Positions 29,337-39,526 of a stretch of DNA of 64,000 nt are shown here, in pieces. The stretch is taken from contig JAPPLG010000014.1 in the NCBI GenBank assembly GCA_028819545.1, positions 58,727-122,726 of the forward strand, given 5' to 3'. Position 1 is the first letter of the stretch, and every line of letters begins with the position of its first letter. Source of the stretch: Bdellovibrionales bacterium (GTDB lineage Bacteria > Bdellovibrionota > Bdellovibrionia > Bdellovibrionales > UBA1609). A program made the position numbers and the translations under genes. The notes beneath the pieces were generated by a model. That model saw nothing but the letters and a program-made list of their open reading frames with translations. It was not told the DNA's origin and did not search any database.

Positions 29337-31925
29337 ATGAAAAAGAAAAAACTAGTGATTGTAGAGTCGCCCACAAAAGCTCGAACAATTAAAAAATTTC
29401 TAAGCAAGGACTACGAAGTTGAATCTTGCATGGGGCATTTGAGAGATCTGCCTGAGTCTGCTAAAGATATCCCAAAAACTTATAAAAAATATAAGTGGTC
29501 CCGTTTGGGCGTCAACATAGAAGATAAATTTAAACCTATTTATTGTATTCCTGCCTCTAAAAAGAAAGTTGTAGATCTTTTAAAGAAAAAAGCTAAAACT
29601 GCTGGAGAAATTATACTAGCAACAGATGAAGATCGAGAAGGGGAAAGCATCAGCTGGCATATTCAAGAAATTCTGAAATCATCAAAATCAAAATTTACAA
29701 GAATGGTCTTTCATGAAATTACAAAGGAAGCTATTTTAGAGTCTTTGAAACATTTTAGAAAAGTGAATAAACACTTAGTTTATGCTCAAGAAACACGACG
29801 TATTTTAGATCGATTAGTAGGTTATACTATTTCTCCTGTATTATGGAAGCATGTGGCTCGCGGTCTTTCTGCCGGGCGCGTCCAATCTGTGGCTGTAAAA
29901 TTTCTAAGTGAAAGAGAATTAAAACGTATTCATTTTAAAAAATCAAAGTATTGGAGCCTTCAAGCTCATTTTTTAAAAGGGAAGAACAACTTTATAGCTC
30001 AACTCTCGTCTTATAAAGGAACACAGCTGGCCGGCAGTTCAGATTTTGACCGCGACACTGGTGAATTAAAAAAGAAAAGGTTATTACTGGATGAGAAAAA
30101 AGCAAAATCTTTAACGAAAGAGCTTCAAAAACTTTCTTATACAGTGTCGAGTGTTCAAACAACTTCCATAACTCGAAAACCTCAAGCGCCCTTTACAACT
30201 TCCACCTTACAGCAAGAAGCCAATCGAAAACTGTCCTTAAGCGCTAAGGAAACAATGAACCTGGCCCAACAGCTTTATGAAAGAGGTTTTATTACCTATA
30301 TGAGAACAGATGCTGTCTTCTTATCTAAACAGGCTGTTTCAGCTAGTAGAGCTGAAGTTAAACGAATCTATGGAAAAAATTACATACCAGAAAAAGCCCG
30401 TATATATAAAAACAAATCAAAGGGAGCACAAGAGGCTCATGAAGCCATTCGCCCAGCTGGAAATAAATTTACGCACCCGCAAGACACAAAATTAACAGGT
30501 TATTTGCTAAAACTCTATCAAATGATATGGCAGAGAACTTTGGCCAGCCAAGCTGTCGACTGCAAACAAAAAAGGGTTTCTGCTGTTATTACTGCAGGTA
30601 AAAACGCACAATTTTCAGCGTCTGGCACAACTATGGTTTTTGATGGTTTTTACAAAATCTATCAAGAAACAAAAGAAACTAAAGAAAATCAACTGCCTCC
30701 TTTACAAAAATCAGACGCTTTAAAATGCCAAAAAATCACCAACCATGAACATGAAACACGCCCTCCAGCCCGATTTAATGAGGCGTCTTTAATTCAAACA
30801 CTGGAGCAAGAAGGAATCGGAAGACCCTCTACATATGCACCAATTATTGCTACAATACAAAAAAGGGGTTATGTTTTTAAAGATAAGAATATGTTAATTC
30901 CTACGATGACAGGTTTAATTGTTACTAAGTTTTTAACAGAACATTTTCCAAATTACGTGAGCAATCAATTTACTGCTGATATGGAACAAGTTTTGGATGA
31001 TATTGCATTGGGGGAGACAGATCATATTCAATACCTAGAGAAAGTGTATTTTGGCAAGAAAGGGTTGAAAAACCAGGTTGATAATCAAAAGGAGGCAAAA
31101 GACAGCCGCTCAATAGCCATTGACGGCTTAAAAGGCTTTATATTTTATGCAGGGCCATACGGCGCCTATGTGACTCAAAATAAAAATGGGGCTTCAGTAT
31201 CACTTCCCGTAAACACCTATCCGGGAGATTTAAATAAGGAGATGTTAATGGATATGCTAGATAAAAAAGAAAAAGGACATGAAAGTCTTGGGAAAGACCC
31301 TGTAACAAAAGAAGCTATATATGTTTTAAATGGAAAATATGGCCCTTATGTTCAAAGAGGTGAAGTTCAAGCAGACAAGAAAAATGCTAAAAACTCTATA
31401 AAAAGAGTTTCTATTCCCAGGGGGCTGTCTGAAGATGATATTGACTTAAATATGGCCTTACAACTCTTACAACTTCCTGAAACTCTAGGGTCTCATCCAG
31501 AAACTGAAAAAGAAATTAAAAAAGGCATCGGACGATTTGGGCCTTATATTGTGCACGACGGTGACTTCAGATCCATTAAGTCCATTGATGATTTTTTCAA
31601 ATTAAGCTTGAAAGACGCTCTGAAGATTCTAAGTGAGCCAAAAAGAGGCAGTAGAAAGAAGGTTCTAAAAGACCTTGGCGCTCATAAAGACACAGGGAAA
31701 AGCATTCAAGTACTGGATGGAAAATACGGCCCTTATATTCAACACGGATCACAAAAAATTTCTCTTCCTAAAGAAATATCTATTTCCGCATTAACCCTAA
31801 CCCAAGCCTTAGGTTTACTGGGCACATCAGTAAAGAAAAAAAGTGAAAAAATCAATATTGTAAAAAATATGTCTGCGGCAGTAGTAAAAAATAGAAAATC
31901 AAAGAAGTCGAGTTATGTTCAGTAA
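29337..31925 (+). CDS. topA: DNA topoisomerase I
   Basis: KLVIVESPTKARTIKKFL Toprim; catalytic ERGFITYMRTDAVFLS; repeated C-terminal KYGPYV modules. Confidence 0.97.
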   Translation: MKKKKLVIVESPTKARTIKKFLSKDYEVESCMGHLRDLPESAKDIPKTYKKYKWSRLGVNIEDKFKPIYCIPASKKKVVDLLKKKAKTAGEIILATDEDREGESISWHIQEILKSSKSKFTRMVFHEITKEAILESLKHFRKVNKHLVYAQETRRILDRLVGYTISPVLWKHVARGLSAGRVQSVAVKFLSERELKRIHFKKSKYWSLQAHFLKGKNNFIAQLSSYKGTQLAGSSDFDRDTGELKKKRLLLDEKKAKSLTKELQKLSYTVSSVQTTSITRKPQAPFTTSTLQQEANRKLSLSAKETMNLAQQLYERGFITYMRTDAVFLSKQAVSASRAEVKRIYGKNYIPEKARIYKNKSKGAQEAHEAIRPAGNKFTHPQDTKLTGYLLKLYQMIWQRTLASQAVDCKQKRVSAVITAGKNAQFSASGTTMVFDGFYKIYQETKETKENQLPPLQKSDALKCQKITNHEHETRPPARFNEASLIQTLEQEGIGRPSTYAPIIATIQKRGYVFKDKNMLIPTMTGLIVTKFLTEHFPNYVSNQFTADMEQVLDDIALGETDHIQYLEKVYFGKKGLKNQVDNQKEAKDSRSIAIDGLKGFIFYAGPYGAYVTQNKNGASVSLPVNTYPGDLNKEMLMDMLDKKEKGHESLGKDPVTKEAIYVLNGKYGPYVQRGEVQADKKNAKNSIKRVSIPRGLSEDDIDLNMALQLLQLPETLGSHPETEKEIKKGIGRFGPYIVHDGDFRSIKSIDDFFKLSLKDALKILSEPKRGSRKKVLKDLGAHKDTGKSIQVLDGKYGPYIQHGSQKISLPKEISISALTLTQALGLLGTSVKKKSEKINIVKNMSAAVVKNRKSKKSSYVQ

Positions 31926-34023
31926 ACATATTAAAAAATACTTTTTTGTTTTTGTACTGTTTTACACTCCATTTGTCTTTGGAAAAAGAGAGCTTATATG
32001 TGAACAGATCTATCCCATTCAAATGCAATATTTGGAAAAACATGTCAGTCAGCCAAATCTATCTACAGCATTGCAGAAAAGAATTATTAATCAGCTTATT
32101 AAGAACTTGGATGATGGAAAACTTTATTTTGTTGAATCGGATATTCAAGCTATTAAAAAATGGTTTACACCTTTCTTTAAAAATTTAGAACAGGCTAACT
32201 GCAGTCCTCTTTATAAGCTGTACAATTTATTCTATGACAGAGTGAAAGAAAGAGTCACCTTTGCAGAAAGTGAAATATCCAAGGATACTTTTAAGCTGGA
32301 TACAAATACATCCTTTATTTTAAATTCCGACAAAAGATCTTATGCTAAAAATCAAACAGCTCTAAATGACTTTCATCGAAAATATCTTCATTATGAATTG
32401 GCCAGTATCATGATTACAGAAGAAGATGAGTCCAAAGCTAAAGAGCATTTACTGGGTATGTATAAAAGGCTGAAGCAGAAAGTATACAGCTGGGACCCCA
32501 AGCCTTCTGAAGAGCGGCTGTCATTTTGCCTACAACAGGAAAAGAAAAATAAACGTATCAAAACATGCAAGTATGAAAAATGGTACGCACTTTATTTAGA
32601 CAGCTTTGCAAAGTCTTTAGATCCTCATTCCAGCTATTTTTCCCAATATGAACTGGAAGATTTTGAAATTAATATGCGGCTTTCTTTAGAGGGTGTTGGT
32701 GCTTCGTTAAGCTCCAGGTATGGATATACGGTTATTGAAAAACTTCTGCCTGGGGGATCTGCTTTTCGATCCGGAAAATTAAAAAGAAAAGATAAAATTA
32801 TTGCCATCGGCCAGACTACAAATAAAATGATCAATATTTTTGGGTGGGATCTTAGAGATGTTGTAGAAATGGTTCGGGGCAGAAAGGGGACAAAAGTTCA
32901 TCTTAAAGTGCTTAGATCTGTAACTGATGGCAAACAAAAAAAGATTTTTGTCACATTAGTGCGTGATAAAATACCACTTCAAGACGGCGCTTCATCCATC
33001 ATTTATTCAAAGAGAAAAATTAAAGGCAAAGAACAGCTTATCGGGGTATTACGCATTCCCTCATTTTATGGAGGCAGTGTTACTCAATCCACAAATCACA
33101 GATCTGTTTCAAAAGACATTAAAAAACTTATTAAAGAAGCAAATAAGAAGGGAGTGGCAGGGCTGGTGTTGGATCTTTCCGGCAATGGAGGAGGGGTTCT
33201 TACAGAAGCTATTGATGTGGTTGGACTATTCCTGGAAAGAGGAAATATTGTTCGTCAAATGACTACAGGTTTTGGAGGGTTTTCCTCTTATCAAACAATG
33301 GCTGATGAGGATAACCAAATTTCATACTCAGGCAATCTGGTTGTACTAGTGGATCGAAGTAGTGCCAGCGCTTCTGAAATTGTTGCAGGTGCTCTGCAAG
33401 ATTATAAAAGAGCGGTTATCGTAGGGGGAGATCACACCTTTGGTAAAGGGAGTATTCAATCTGTTGAAAATCTTCCTAAAGGGTTGGGAGCTGTAAAAGT
33501 AACAGTAGGTTTATTTTTTATCCCGGGAGGACAATCTATTCAAAAAATGGGAGTCAACTCTGACATTTCACTTCCCAGTTTTATTTCTATAGATACCTAT
33601 GGAGAAAAGAAATTGGATTATGTACTTCCCCGCCAACATACGACAGCTTTCTTAACACGAGATGTAAACTGGAAATGGAATAAAATTAATGATCATTTAA
33701 TCAAAAAACTAAAACTCAGATCTCTTTCCAGAGTGAAAAAAAGTGATAAATTTAAAAAAATTAATAATGATATTGCAGAGTATGAAGAAAAATTAAAAAA
33801 CCAATCGACGATTAAAATTGAGACTGTCTTGGCAGACGCCAAAAAAAGAAACGAAGAAAATAAGGACCAGGAAGAGTTATACTTTTTGGATACTAATGAT
33901 CCCAAGTTTCGTGAAAAATACCTTCAAAGAGCTGATATTGAAGAAGCTATTAACGTTGCAAGCGATCTTTCCTTACTTGCTCAAAAAGATTCACCTATTG
34001 TTCAAAAAGAAAAAGATTTGTAG
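31915..34023 (+). CDS. prc: Carboxy-terminal/tail-specific protease (S41 family)
   Basis: PDZ region and S41 catalytic VDRSSASASEIVAGALQDYKRAVIVGGDHTFGKGSIQ. Confidence 0.92.
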   Translation: MFSKHIKKYFFVFVLFYTPFVFGKRELICEQIYPIQMQYLEKHVSQPNLSTALQKRIINQLIKNLDDGKLYFVESDIQAIKKWFTPFFKNLEQANCSPLYKLYNLFYDRVKERVTFAESEISKDTFKLDTNTSFILNSDKRSYAKNQTALNDFHRKYLHYELASIMITEEDESKAKEHLLGMYKRLKQKVYSWDPKPSEERLSFCLQQEKKNKRIKTCKYEKWYALYLDSFAKSLDPHSSYFSQYELEDFEINMRLSLEGVGASLSSRYGYTVIEKLLPGGSAFRSGKLKRKDKIIAIGQTTNKMINIFGWDLRDVVEMVRGRKGTKVHLKVLRSVTDGKQKKIFVTLVRDKIPLQDGASSIIYSKRKIKGKEQLIGVLRIPSFYGGSVTQSTNHRSVSKDIKKLIKEANKKGVAGLVLDLSGNGGGVLTEAIDVVGLFLERGNIVRQMTTGFGGFSSYQTMADEDNQISYSGNLVVLVDRSSASASEIVAGALQDYKRAVIVGGDHTFGKGSIQSVENLPKGLGAVKVTVGLFFIPGGQSIQKMGVNSDISLPSFISIDTYGEKKLDYVLPRQHTTAFLTRDVNWKWNKINDHLIKKLKLRSLSRVKKSDKFKKINNDIAEYEEKLKNQSTIKIETVLADAKKRNEENKDQEELYFLDTNDPKFREKYLQRADIEEAINVASDLSLLAQKDSPIVQKEKDL

Positions 34024-34032
34024 TTTTTTAGA

Positions 34033-35019
34033 ATGGGTTTTCGTTTATCAAAAACCATACTGAAAGAAATTCATTATCAAATGGCATCCTCTCGATTGCT
34101 TGACGAAAGGCTCATTCAGATTTTTAAAAAGAGAGGAGGGTATTTTTGGGTTGGAGCTCCCGGAGAAGAAGCCTTTGGAGTTCCCTTGGGAAAACTTGTT
34201 AAAAAGGGACAGGGCTTGGAATATGACTGGCTCCACCTGCATTACAGGTGTACAGGCACCTTGCTGGCTATGGGATTGAAAACAAAAGATGCCTTAAGAC
34301 AAATGATGAGTCGAAAAACAGACCCCTTTACTGGAGGAAGAAACTTCATCCATCATTATGTTATCCCGGAATGGAATATTTCTCCTATTTCATCTGTAAT
34401 AGAAATTCAGCATAATATTGCTCTTGGAACAGCTCATGCCCAAAAAAATACAAAAGGAATCAGTATTGTTACAGGAGGGGATGCCGGTACAGCTTTAGCT
34501 GATTTTGCTACAAGCCTAATTTGGTCTTCCAAACCCTCTAAGCCTCTTCCATTGCTTATTATTGTACTAAACAACAAATTTGGAATTTCCACTTCTTTTG
34601 ATGGGCAACATTCAGAAAAACATATCACTGACAGAGGAAAAGCTTTTGGCATCAAAACCTATAATGTTAATGGGAACGACGTGGAAGAGAGTTACTACAC
34701 ACTCCAGGAAAGTATTGAATACGTCAGAAAAAATAGAAAACCAGCCTTACTGGAAGCAGAGGTATCCAGAATGTATGGCCACTCTTCATCCTCTGGAGCT
34801 AACTATGACGAGTCTCAAGTTTGCCCCTTAAAAACTTTTGAACAACAACTCATTAAAGAAAAAATACTTACTCAAAAAGAAATTGAAAAAATCCATCAAG
34901 ACATTTTTGAACAATTAAAAAAAGAAGAGCTGGAAGTATCCGGAGAATCCGAACCGGATGAATCCATATGGTCTCATATTTATGCAAATAATGAAGAATC
35001 CAACTGGAGAAATTTCTAA
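34033..35019 (+). CDS. Thiamine-PP-dependent 2-oxoacid dehydrogenase E1 alpha subunit
   Basis: E1-alpha architecture; GGDAGTALADF...VLNN TPP-motif variant. Confidence 0.85.
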   Translation: MGFRLSKTILKEIHYQMASSRLLDERLIQIFKKRGGYFWVGAPGEEAFGVPLGKLVKKGQGLEYDWLHLHYRCTGTLLAMGLKTKDALRQMMSRKTDPFTGGRNFIHHYVIPEWNISPISSVIEIQHNIALGTAHAQKNTKGISIVTGGDAGTALADFATSLIWSSKPSKPLPLLIIVLNNKFGISTSFDGQHSEKHITDRGKAFGIKTYNVNGNDVEESYYTLQESIEYVRKNRKPALLEAEVSRMYGHSSSSGANYDESQVCPLKTFEQQLIKEKILTQKEIEKIHQDIFEQLKKEELEVSGESEPDESIWSHIYANNEESNWRNF

Positions 35020-36075
35020 ATGGCAAACATGGCTCAAGCTATTAGAATGGCTCTTCATCATGGAGAAAAACACCAAAATCTTCAAAATATTTTTGGAGAA
35101 GATGTTGGACCCCCTTTAGGCGGTGTTTTCACTGTCACTCAAGGGTTAAAGACAGCCTGGAACACACCACTTGATGAAAGGGGAATTATCGGCACAGCTA
35201 TTGGCTTGTCTTTGACTGGAAGCAGGTGTGTTGCTGAGGTGCAATTTTCCGATTATATCTTCAACTCCATTGATTTAATAAAACAAGCAGGCATGATGTG
35301 CTGGTTGAGTCAGGGTCGATATACTCTGCCCATGGTTCTAATGACTCCTGTAGGGGGAGGGGTGCACGGTTCTATTTATCACAGTCATAGTTTTGATTCA
35401 TGGGCGACAAGATTTCCAGGGTGGAAAGTTGTAATGCCTTCTACACCCTTAAAGGCTTACGGATTGATGATTTCAGCAATATCTGACCCCAATCCTGTTC
35501 TCTATCTTATACCTAAAGCTCTCCTTAGACAAAAAGGTGAAGAGAAAATTCCAGGGGAGCCTCAAGATGAAGGGGAGTTAAAATCCATGATTGATGCCCC
35601 TTTACAAAATAGAGAAAACTGGAAACCTAAATGGCCTGATTTACAAGAGTACAAAATTGAAATAGGAAAAGCCCAAGTTGTTGAAGCAGGTTCCGATCTC
35701 ACCCTTGTGAGTTATGGACGTACTTTACATTTATGCAGAGAAGTAACAAAAAAATTAAAGAAAGAAAATATTTCTATTGAGCTTATTGATATGCTTTCGC
35801 TGTATCCTTATGATTGGGCTTTAATTAAAAAATCCATTCAAAAAACAAAAAAAATTGTATTTGTAAACGAAGATACAGAAGTCACTAATTTTGGAGAACA
35901 CCTGGCTTATCGTACATCCAAAGAATGTTTTTATGATCTCTTTGCTCCTCCAAAAGTTATTGCTGGAAAAAATATTCCCGGAGTTGGCTTACATCCTCAT
36001 TTTGAAGAAAATACTCTGCCTTCTTTCAAGAGAATTGAAGAAGAAGTAAGACAACTCCTTCAAGCTCAACCTTAA
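35020..36075 (+). CDS. 2-oxoacid dehydrogenase E1 beta subunit (transketolase-like)
   Basis: GEDVGPPLGGVFTVTQGL; MTPVGGGVHGSIYHSHSFDSW; immediately follows E1 alpha. Confidence 0.9.
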   Translation: MANMAQAIRMALHHGEKHQNLQNIFGEDVGPPLGGVFTVTQGLKTAWNTPLDERGIIGTAIGLSLTGSRCVAEVQFSDYIFNSIDLIKQAGMMCWLSQGRYTLPMVLMTPVGGGVHGSIYHSHSFDSWATRFPGWKVVMPSTPLKAYGLMISAISDPNPVLYLIPKALLRQKGEEKIPGEPQDEGELKSMIDAPLQNRENWKPKWPDLQEYKIEIGKAQVVEAGSDLTLVSYGRTLHLCREVTKKLKKENISIELIDMLSLYPYDWALIKKSIQKTKKIVFVNEDTEVTNFGEHLAYRTSKECFYDLFAPPKVIAGKNIPGVGLHPHFEENTLPSFKRIEEEVRQLLQAQP

Positions 36076-36202
36076 AGATATATTATTTGAAAAGTAATAA
36101 GAGTATAAAATTTACATAAAATATAGATACTTTACATATCTGAATTTGAACAACCACAGTTTCAATTGACTTTTTATAGAAATTAAATATAACAAAAAAC
36201 TT

Positions 36203-36571
36203 ATGAACATTACTTTTAGAAAATTCTTTTTTGTAATGTGTTTTTTTATTCCTGTAATTTCCTATGCAACAGACACAGAGGAATTCTTTATACTAGTCAA
36301 TAATGCAAATGATGCTGAGCTTGTTACGTTTTCTTTTGACAGATCCACACTACAGAATATACTCATAACACCTGACTATTGTATGAAGTTTGATGTAGGG
36401 ACTTTACCTCGTTTAACTATAAGAGCCAAGTACTGGGGTGAGGGTGGATGTGTAAAGGTCTTGTGTGGTTCTGGTAATGAGAATTTACAATGTACTGTTG
36501 GCGCTTATGAAGTCATAAATACGGCGGCAATTTTTGATTTTATTACAATATGCAGGAGTTGGAACAATTAG
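36203..36571 (+). CDS. Hypothetical secreted protein, 122 aa
   Basis: Clear signal peptide MNITFRKFFFVMCFFIPVISYA. Confidence 0.6.
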   Translation: MNITFRKFFFVMCFFIPVISYATDTEEFFILVNNANDAELVTFSFDRSTLQNILITPDYCMKFDVGTLPRLTIRAKYWGEGGCVKVLCGSGNENLQCTVGAYEVINTAAIFDFITICRSWNN

Positions 36572-36641
36572 ACGAAACCTTGAAATGCATTGGGGTAAAT
36601 ATTAATTAATTCTTTATGAAGAACATACACAGAAATACAAG

Positions 36642-36938
36642 ATGACAAACATTAATTTTTAAAAAGTTCTTTTTCATAATATTTTTTTAACTCCGGCAAT
36701 TGTTTATGCAATGACCTGTTCAGATAGTGATACCTGCATGAATATTTGTGATGAACTTTACAAGAATGATCTAAGACAAATAGATCGTTGTTATAAATTC
36801 AGTACTTTTAAAGTTAAAAAAACCTCCTTACATTTTGAACACCAAGTAAAGTACGAACAACCGGTGTCACCCGACACAAAAGAAACAAGTGATAGCCCCA
36901 TAGTTCCTATTCCATATGAGTATATAGGATTTTATTAA
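36642..36938 (+). pseudogene. Degraded secreted Cys-motif protein; in-frame TAA at 36660 in the signal peptide
   Basis: ATG 36642 ... TAA 36660 ... in frame with MTCSDSDTCMNICDELY; signal-peptide DNA resembles 36203 onward; Cys motif matches the 45734 and 46780 proteins. Confidence 0.65.
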
Positions 36939-37212
36939 GCATTATAATTAGTGTCGCGACCCCCGTTTCAACTAGTACGATAACTATTATGGAGATAATC
37001 TGGATTTGATAACAGATGGGGACAGAAGAACAGATGATCGCCTAAGTATAGATTTAGATTTAGTAGATTGAGATACAGACACAGATCATTCAAATTCCTG
37101 GAATTAACCGATAAGTTATATTATGTTACATTCTATATTTGAGATATAATCTATATGAAAATATCTTAATTTATTAAAATTTTAATTATTAGATAAGAAT
37201 GAAATAAATAAT

Positions 37213-37707
37213 TTATTTTCTTTTTAAAGCTTTTCTTCGTTCAACTTCCCTGAAAACTTTTGCAAAAAGATTTTGATAAACTTCTGGTTTTAAAAGCTCC
37301 CCTCCGGCTTTTCCTCCACGAGAATAGTTAGTGGTTCTTTGAAAAATTAAACGAGCCTCCACAACATCTTTTTGAATTTCCTCCAGGTTAACCGTACAAG
37401 TATATGTTCTGCCTGTAGCATAATTGGTACCACCGTTTCCTCCTAGAGCACCTAAAATAACTAAAGTATTATAACCTGCGCCCATGCTTTTTTGAGTTTC
37501 AGCAACCAGGAATCCTCCATCCATATCCATATTTTTAATGACATAACCTTCATCCTGCATCACTGTTTTAAAAGCTCTAAACACAGTGTTGTAAGACGCT
37601 GGCTTAAAGATACGAGTTTGCAAAGTTCGTCTTTGATCAGGAGATAAGGCAGGTGTTGTCTGACAAGCTGTCAAACACAAAGCAAAAGAAAGAAAGAAAT
37701 ACCTCAT
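37213..37707 (-). CDS. Putative lipoprotein
   Basis: Lipobox LTAC|QTT. Confidence 0.7.
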   Translation of the reverse strand: MRYFFLSFALCLTACQTTPALSPDQRRTLQTRIFKPASYNTVFRAFKTVMQDEGYVIKNMDMDGGFLVAETQKSMGAGYNTLVILGALGGNGGTNYATGRTYTCTVNLEEIQKDVVEARLIFQRTTNYSRGGKAGGELLKPEVYQNLFAKVFREVERRKALKRK

Positions 37708-37717
37708 ATGAAGTCCC

Positions 37718-38101
37718 TTAAAACTGAGTGGAAGTAACAGAAAAATCTTTTACAATATCATTTTCATCAAAGGTAATAATAACATCAAAAGAAGATGTTG
37801 CCCCCTTGCTGACCGCTGAACCTGCGGCAATGACAAATAAACCACCTGCAAATGAAGAGTTTTTAGTATCATAGGATTGTTTACTATACGTCCACACAGC
37901 CTCTCCAGTTGAAGATTGAGTCACTATATTTGGAGATCCCCAGGCTTTTAAAATATCTGCCTGAGTTGTCTGTCCCTTAACTAATAAAGTTTTGGCCGAA
38001 CCTGCAGTTAAATTAGACTTTTGAGGAACTTCTTGTGTTGTCTGACACCCCCAAAAACTACTTACAAATACCAGTGAAATAAATAACCTCATGACAGCCA
38101 C
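37718..38101 (-). CDS. Putative SmpA/BamE-like lipoprotein
   Basis: Lipobox-like FWGC|QTT; KGQTTQADILKAWGSPNIV...GEAVWTYS. Confidence 0.6.
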   Translation of the reverse strand: MAVMRLFISLVFVSSFWGCQTTQEVPQKSNLTAGSAKTLLVKGQTTQADILKAWGSPNIVTQSSTGEAVWTYSKQSYDTKNSSFAGGLFVIAAGSAVSKGATSSFDVIITFDENDIVKDFSVTSTQF

Positions 38102-38172
38102 CCTTTCTATTGCACAAAGATAGAGTAATAATATAGTTAAAACTTAATCAAAACAAGAAAATAAAAACAAAA

Positions 38173-38730
38173 TCAATTGATAGAAATAACTTCAAGTATT
38201 TGAGGTAAATCCCTTTTAAGCCTGTCTTCAATACCTTGTTTTAAAGTCCACTCAGCACTTGGACAGCCGGAGCAGGCCCCTTGCATTTTTAAATATACTT
38301 TTCCGTCTTTATAGTGGTCAAATTGAATAAAACCTCCATCCATTTGAACAGCAGGCTGGATTTCCCGATCCAAAATATCCTGAATTTGTCTCACAACTTC
38401 TGCATCTGTTTGGGAGTTGTTTGACTTGTTTATAGGGCTTGTCTTTTGAATGTTCAAAATATCTCTTTTGGAAGTTTGTTTCAATAAATGCAATAAAGGA
38501 TCTTTAACAGGCTCCCACTCCACCCAATCTTCTTTTGTAATACTGATAAAATTTTCTCCAATAAACACTTTCTTAACCCAGGGAAACCCCAAAAGCTGAG
38601 CAGATAATGAAGAAATATTTCTGGCAGAGTCAACACTGTCAAATTCAGCAATACTTTCTGTAAGTTTATCACTAAATATAAATTTTAAGACTTGAGGGTT
38701 AGGTGTTTTTTGAACAGTGATATTAACCAT
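38173..38730 (-). CDS. NifU-like/Nfu Fe-S scaffold protein
   Basis: Nfu N-domain TPNPQVLKF; VQMDGGFIQF...LQGACSGCPSAEWTLKQGIE-type CxxC domain. Confidence 0.9.
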   Translation of the reverse strand: MVNITVQKTPNPQVLKFIFSDKLTESIAEFDSVDSARNISSLSAQLLGFPWVKKVFIGENFISITKEDWVEWEPVKDPLLHLLKQTSKRDILNIQKTSPINKSNNSQTDAEVVRQIQDILDREIQPAVQMDGGFIQFDHYKDGKVYLKMQGACSGCPSAEWTLKQGIEDRLKRDLPQILEVISIN

Positions 38731-39415
38731 GTACTTCAGTCGTGTTATCTTTCTTTTTTCTGAATTTAAAATGTAAATACTGGTTATCTCCTAAACATGT
38801 ATTCCTAATATTTTGAGGAATAAAAATAAGAGATCGTTGATCTATTTCTGTATGTATGACACGAAATTTTACGAAAAGTGTTCCGGAAGAAACTTCTGCA
38901 GGTTGTTTACTGGGGCAACCTTCTTGTTTATAAAATTTTGTGCTTTTTGTATATGTAAATACCAGTAAAGGATATTCTACAACAGGTGCTATATGAACTA
39001 TAGGAGCACCCTCTTCCCAGTTAATGATGCGTCTATTTTGTGCTTCATCAACAGCACGGGCCGCTTCTTTATTTTGAATACGGTATGAGCCGCTCCATAC
39101 TGTTCTAGCTCTGCAAAAATCACCCTGATCATCTTGAGTGTCAGTATCAAACTTAGATTCTATAACCATGTTTTCATCGTCAATATTGATCGTAGAAGAT
39201 TCTAGATTATCTAAATGATCTCTAGTTTCAAATAACATATCTTCATCAAACATTTCTAAAAACTGTGTGCGATGGTGATTGTATGGAATAAATTCACTAT
39301 TTTTGTCTATACACGTAAAACCCATTTCTTTCCATTCTCCTATCAAATCTTCTAATTCAAAAGAAAAGGCAGAAACGCAGAAAATTAAAGAAAAAATAAC
39401 TAATATTCTTTTCAT
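38723..39415 (-). CDS. Hypothetical secreted protein (start re-called to 39415)
   Basis: Signal peptide MKRILVIFSLIFCVSAFSF. Confidence 0.6.
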   Translation of the reverse strand: MKRILVIFSLIFCVSAFSFELEDLIGEWKEMGFTCIDKNSEFIPYNHHRTQFLEMFDEDMLFETRDHLDNLESSTINIDDENMVIESKFDTDTQDDQGDFCRARTVWSGSYRIQNKEAARAVDEAQNRRIINWEEGAPIVHIAPVVEYPLLVFTYTKSTKFYKQEGCPSKQPAEVSSGTLFVKFRVIHTEIDQRSLIFIPQNIRNTCLGDNQYLHFKFRKKKDNTTEVHG

Positions 39416-39526
39416 AATATAACTTTTATATACCAAATAGTTTGTTAAATAGCGTGAGTATATTAACAAAAATTGCTACAAAAAACAACTTTTTATAATT
39501 CATTGTAAAATTTTCAATCAGAGACA

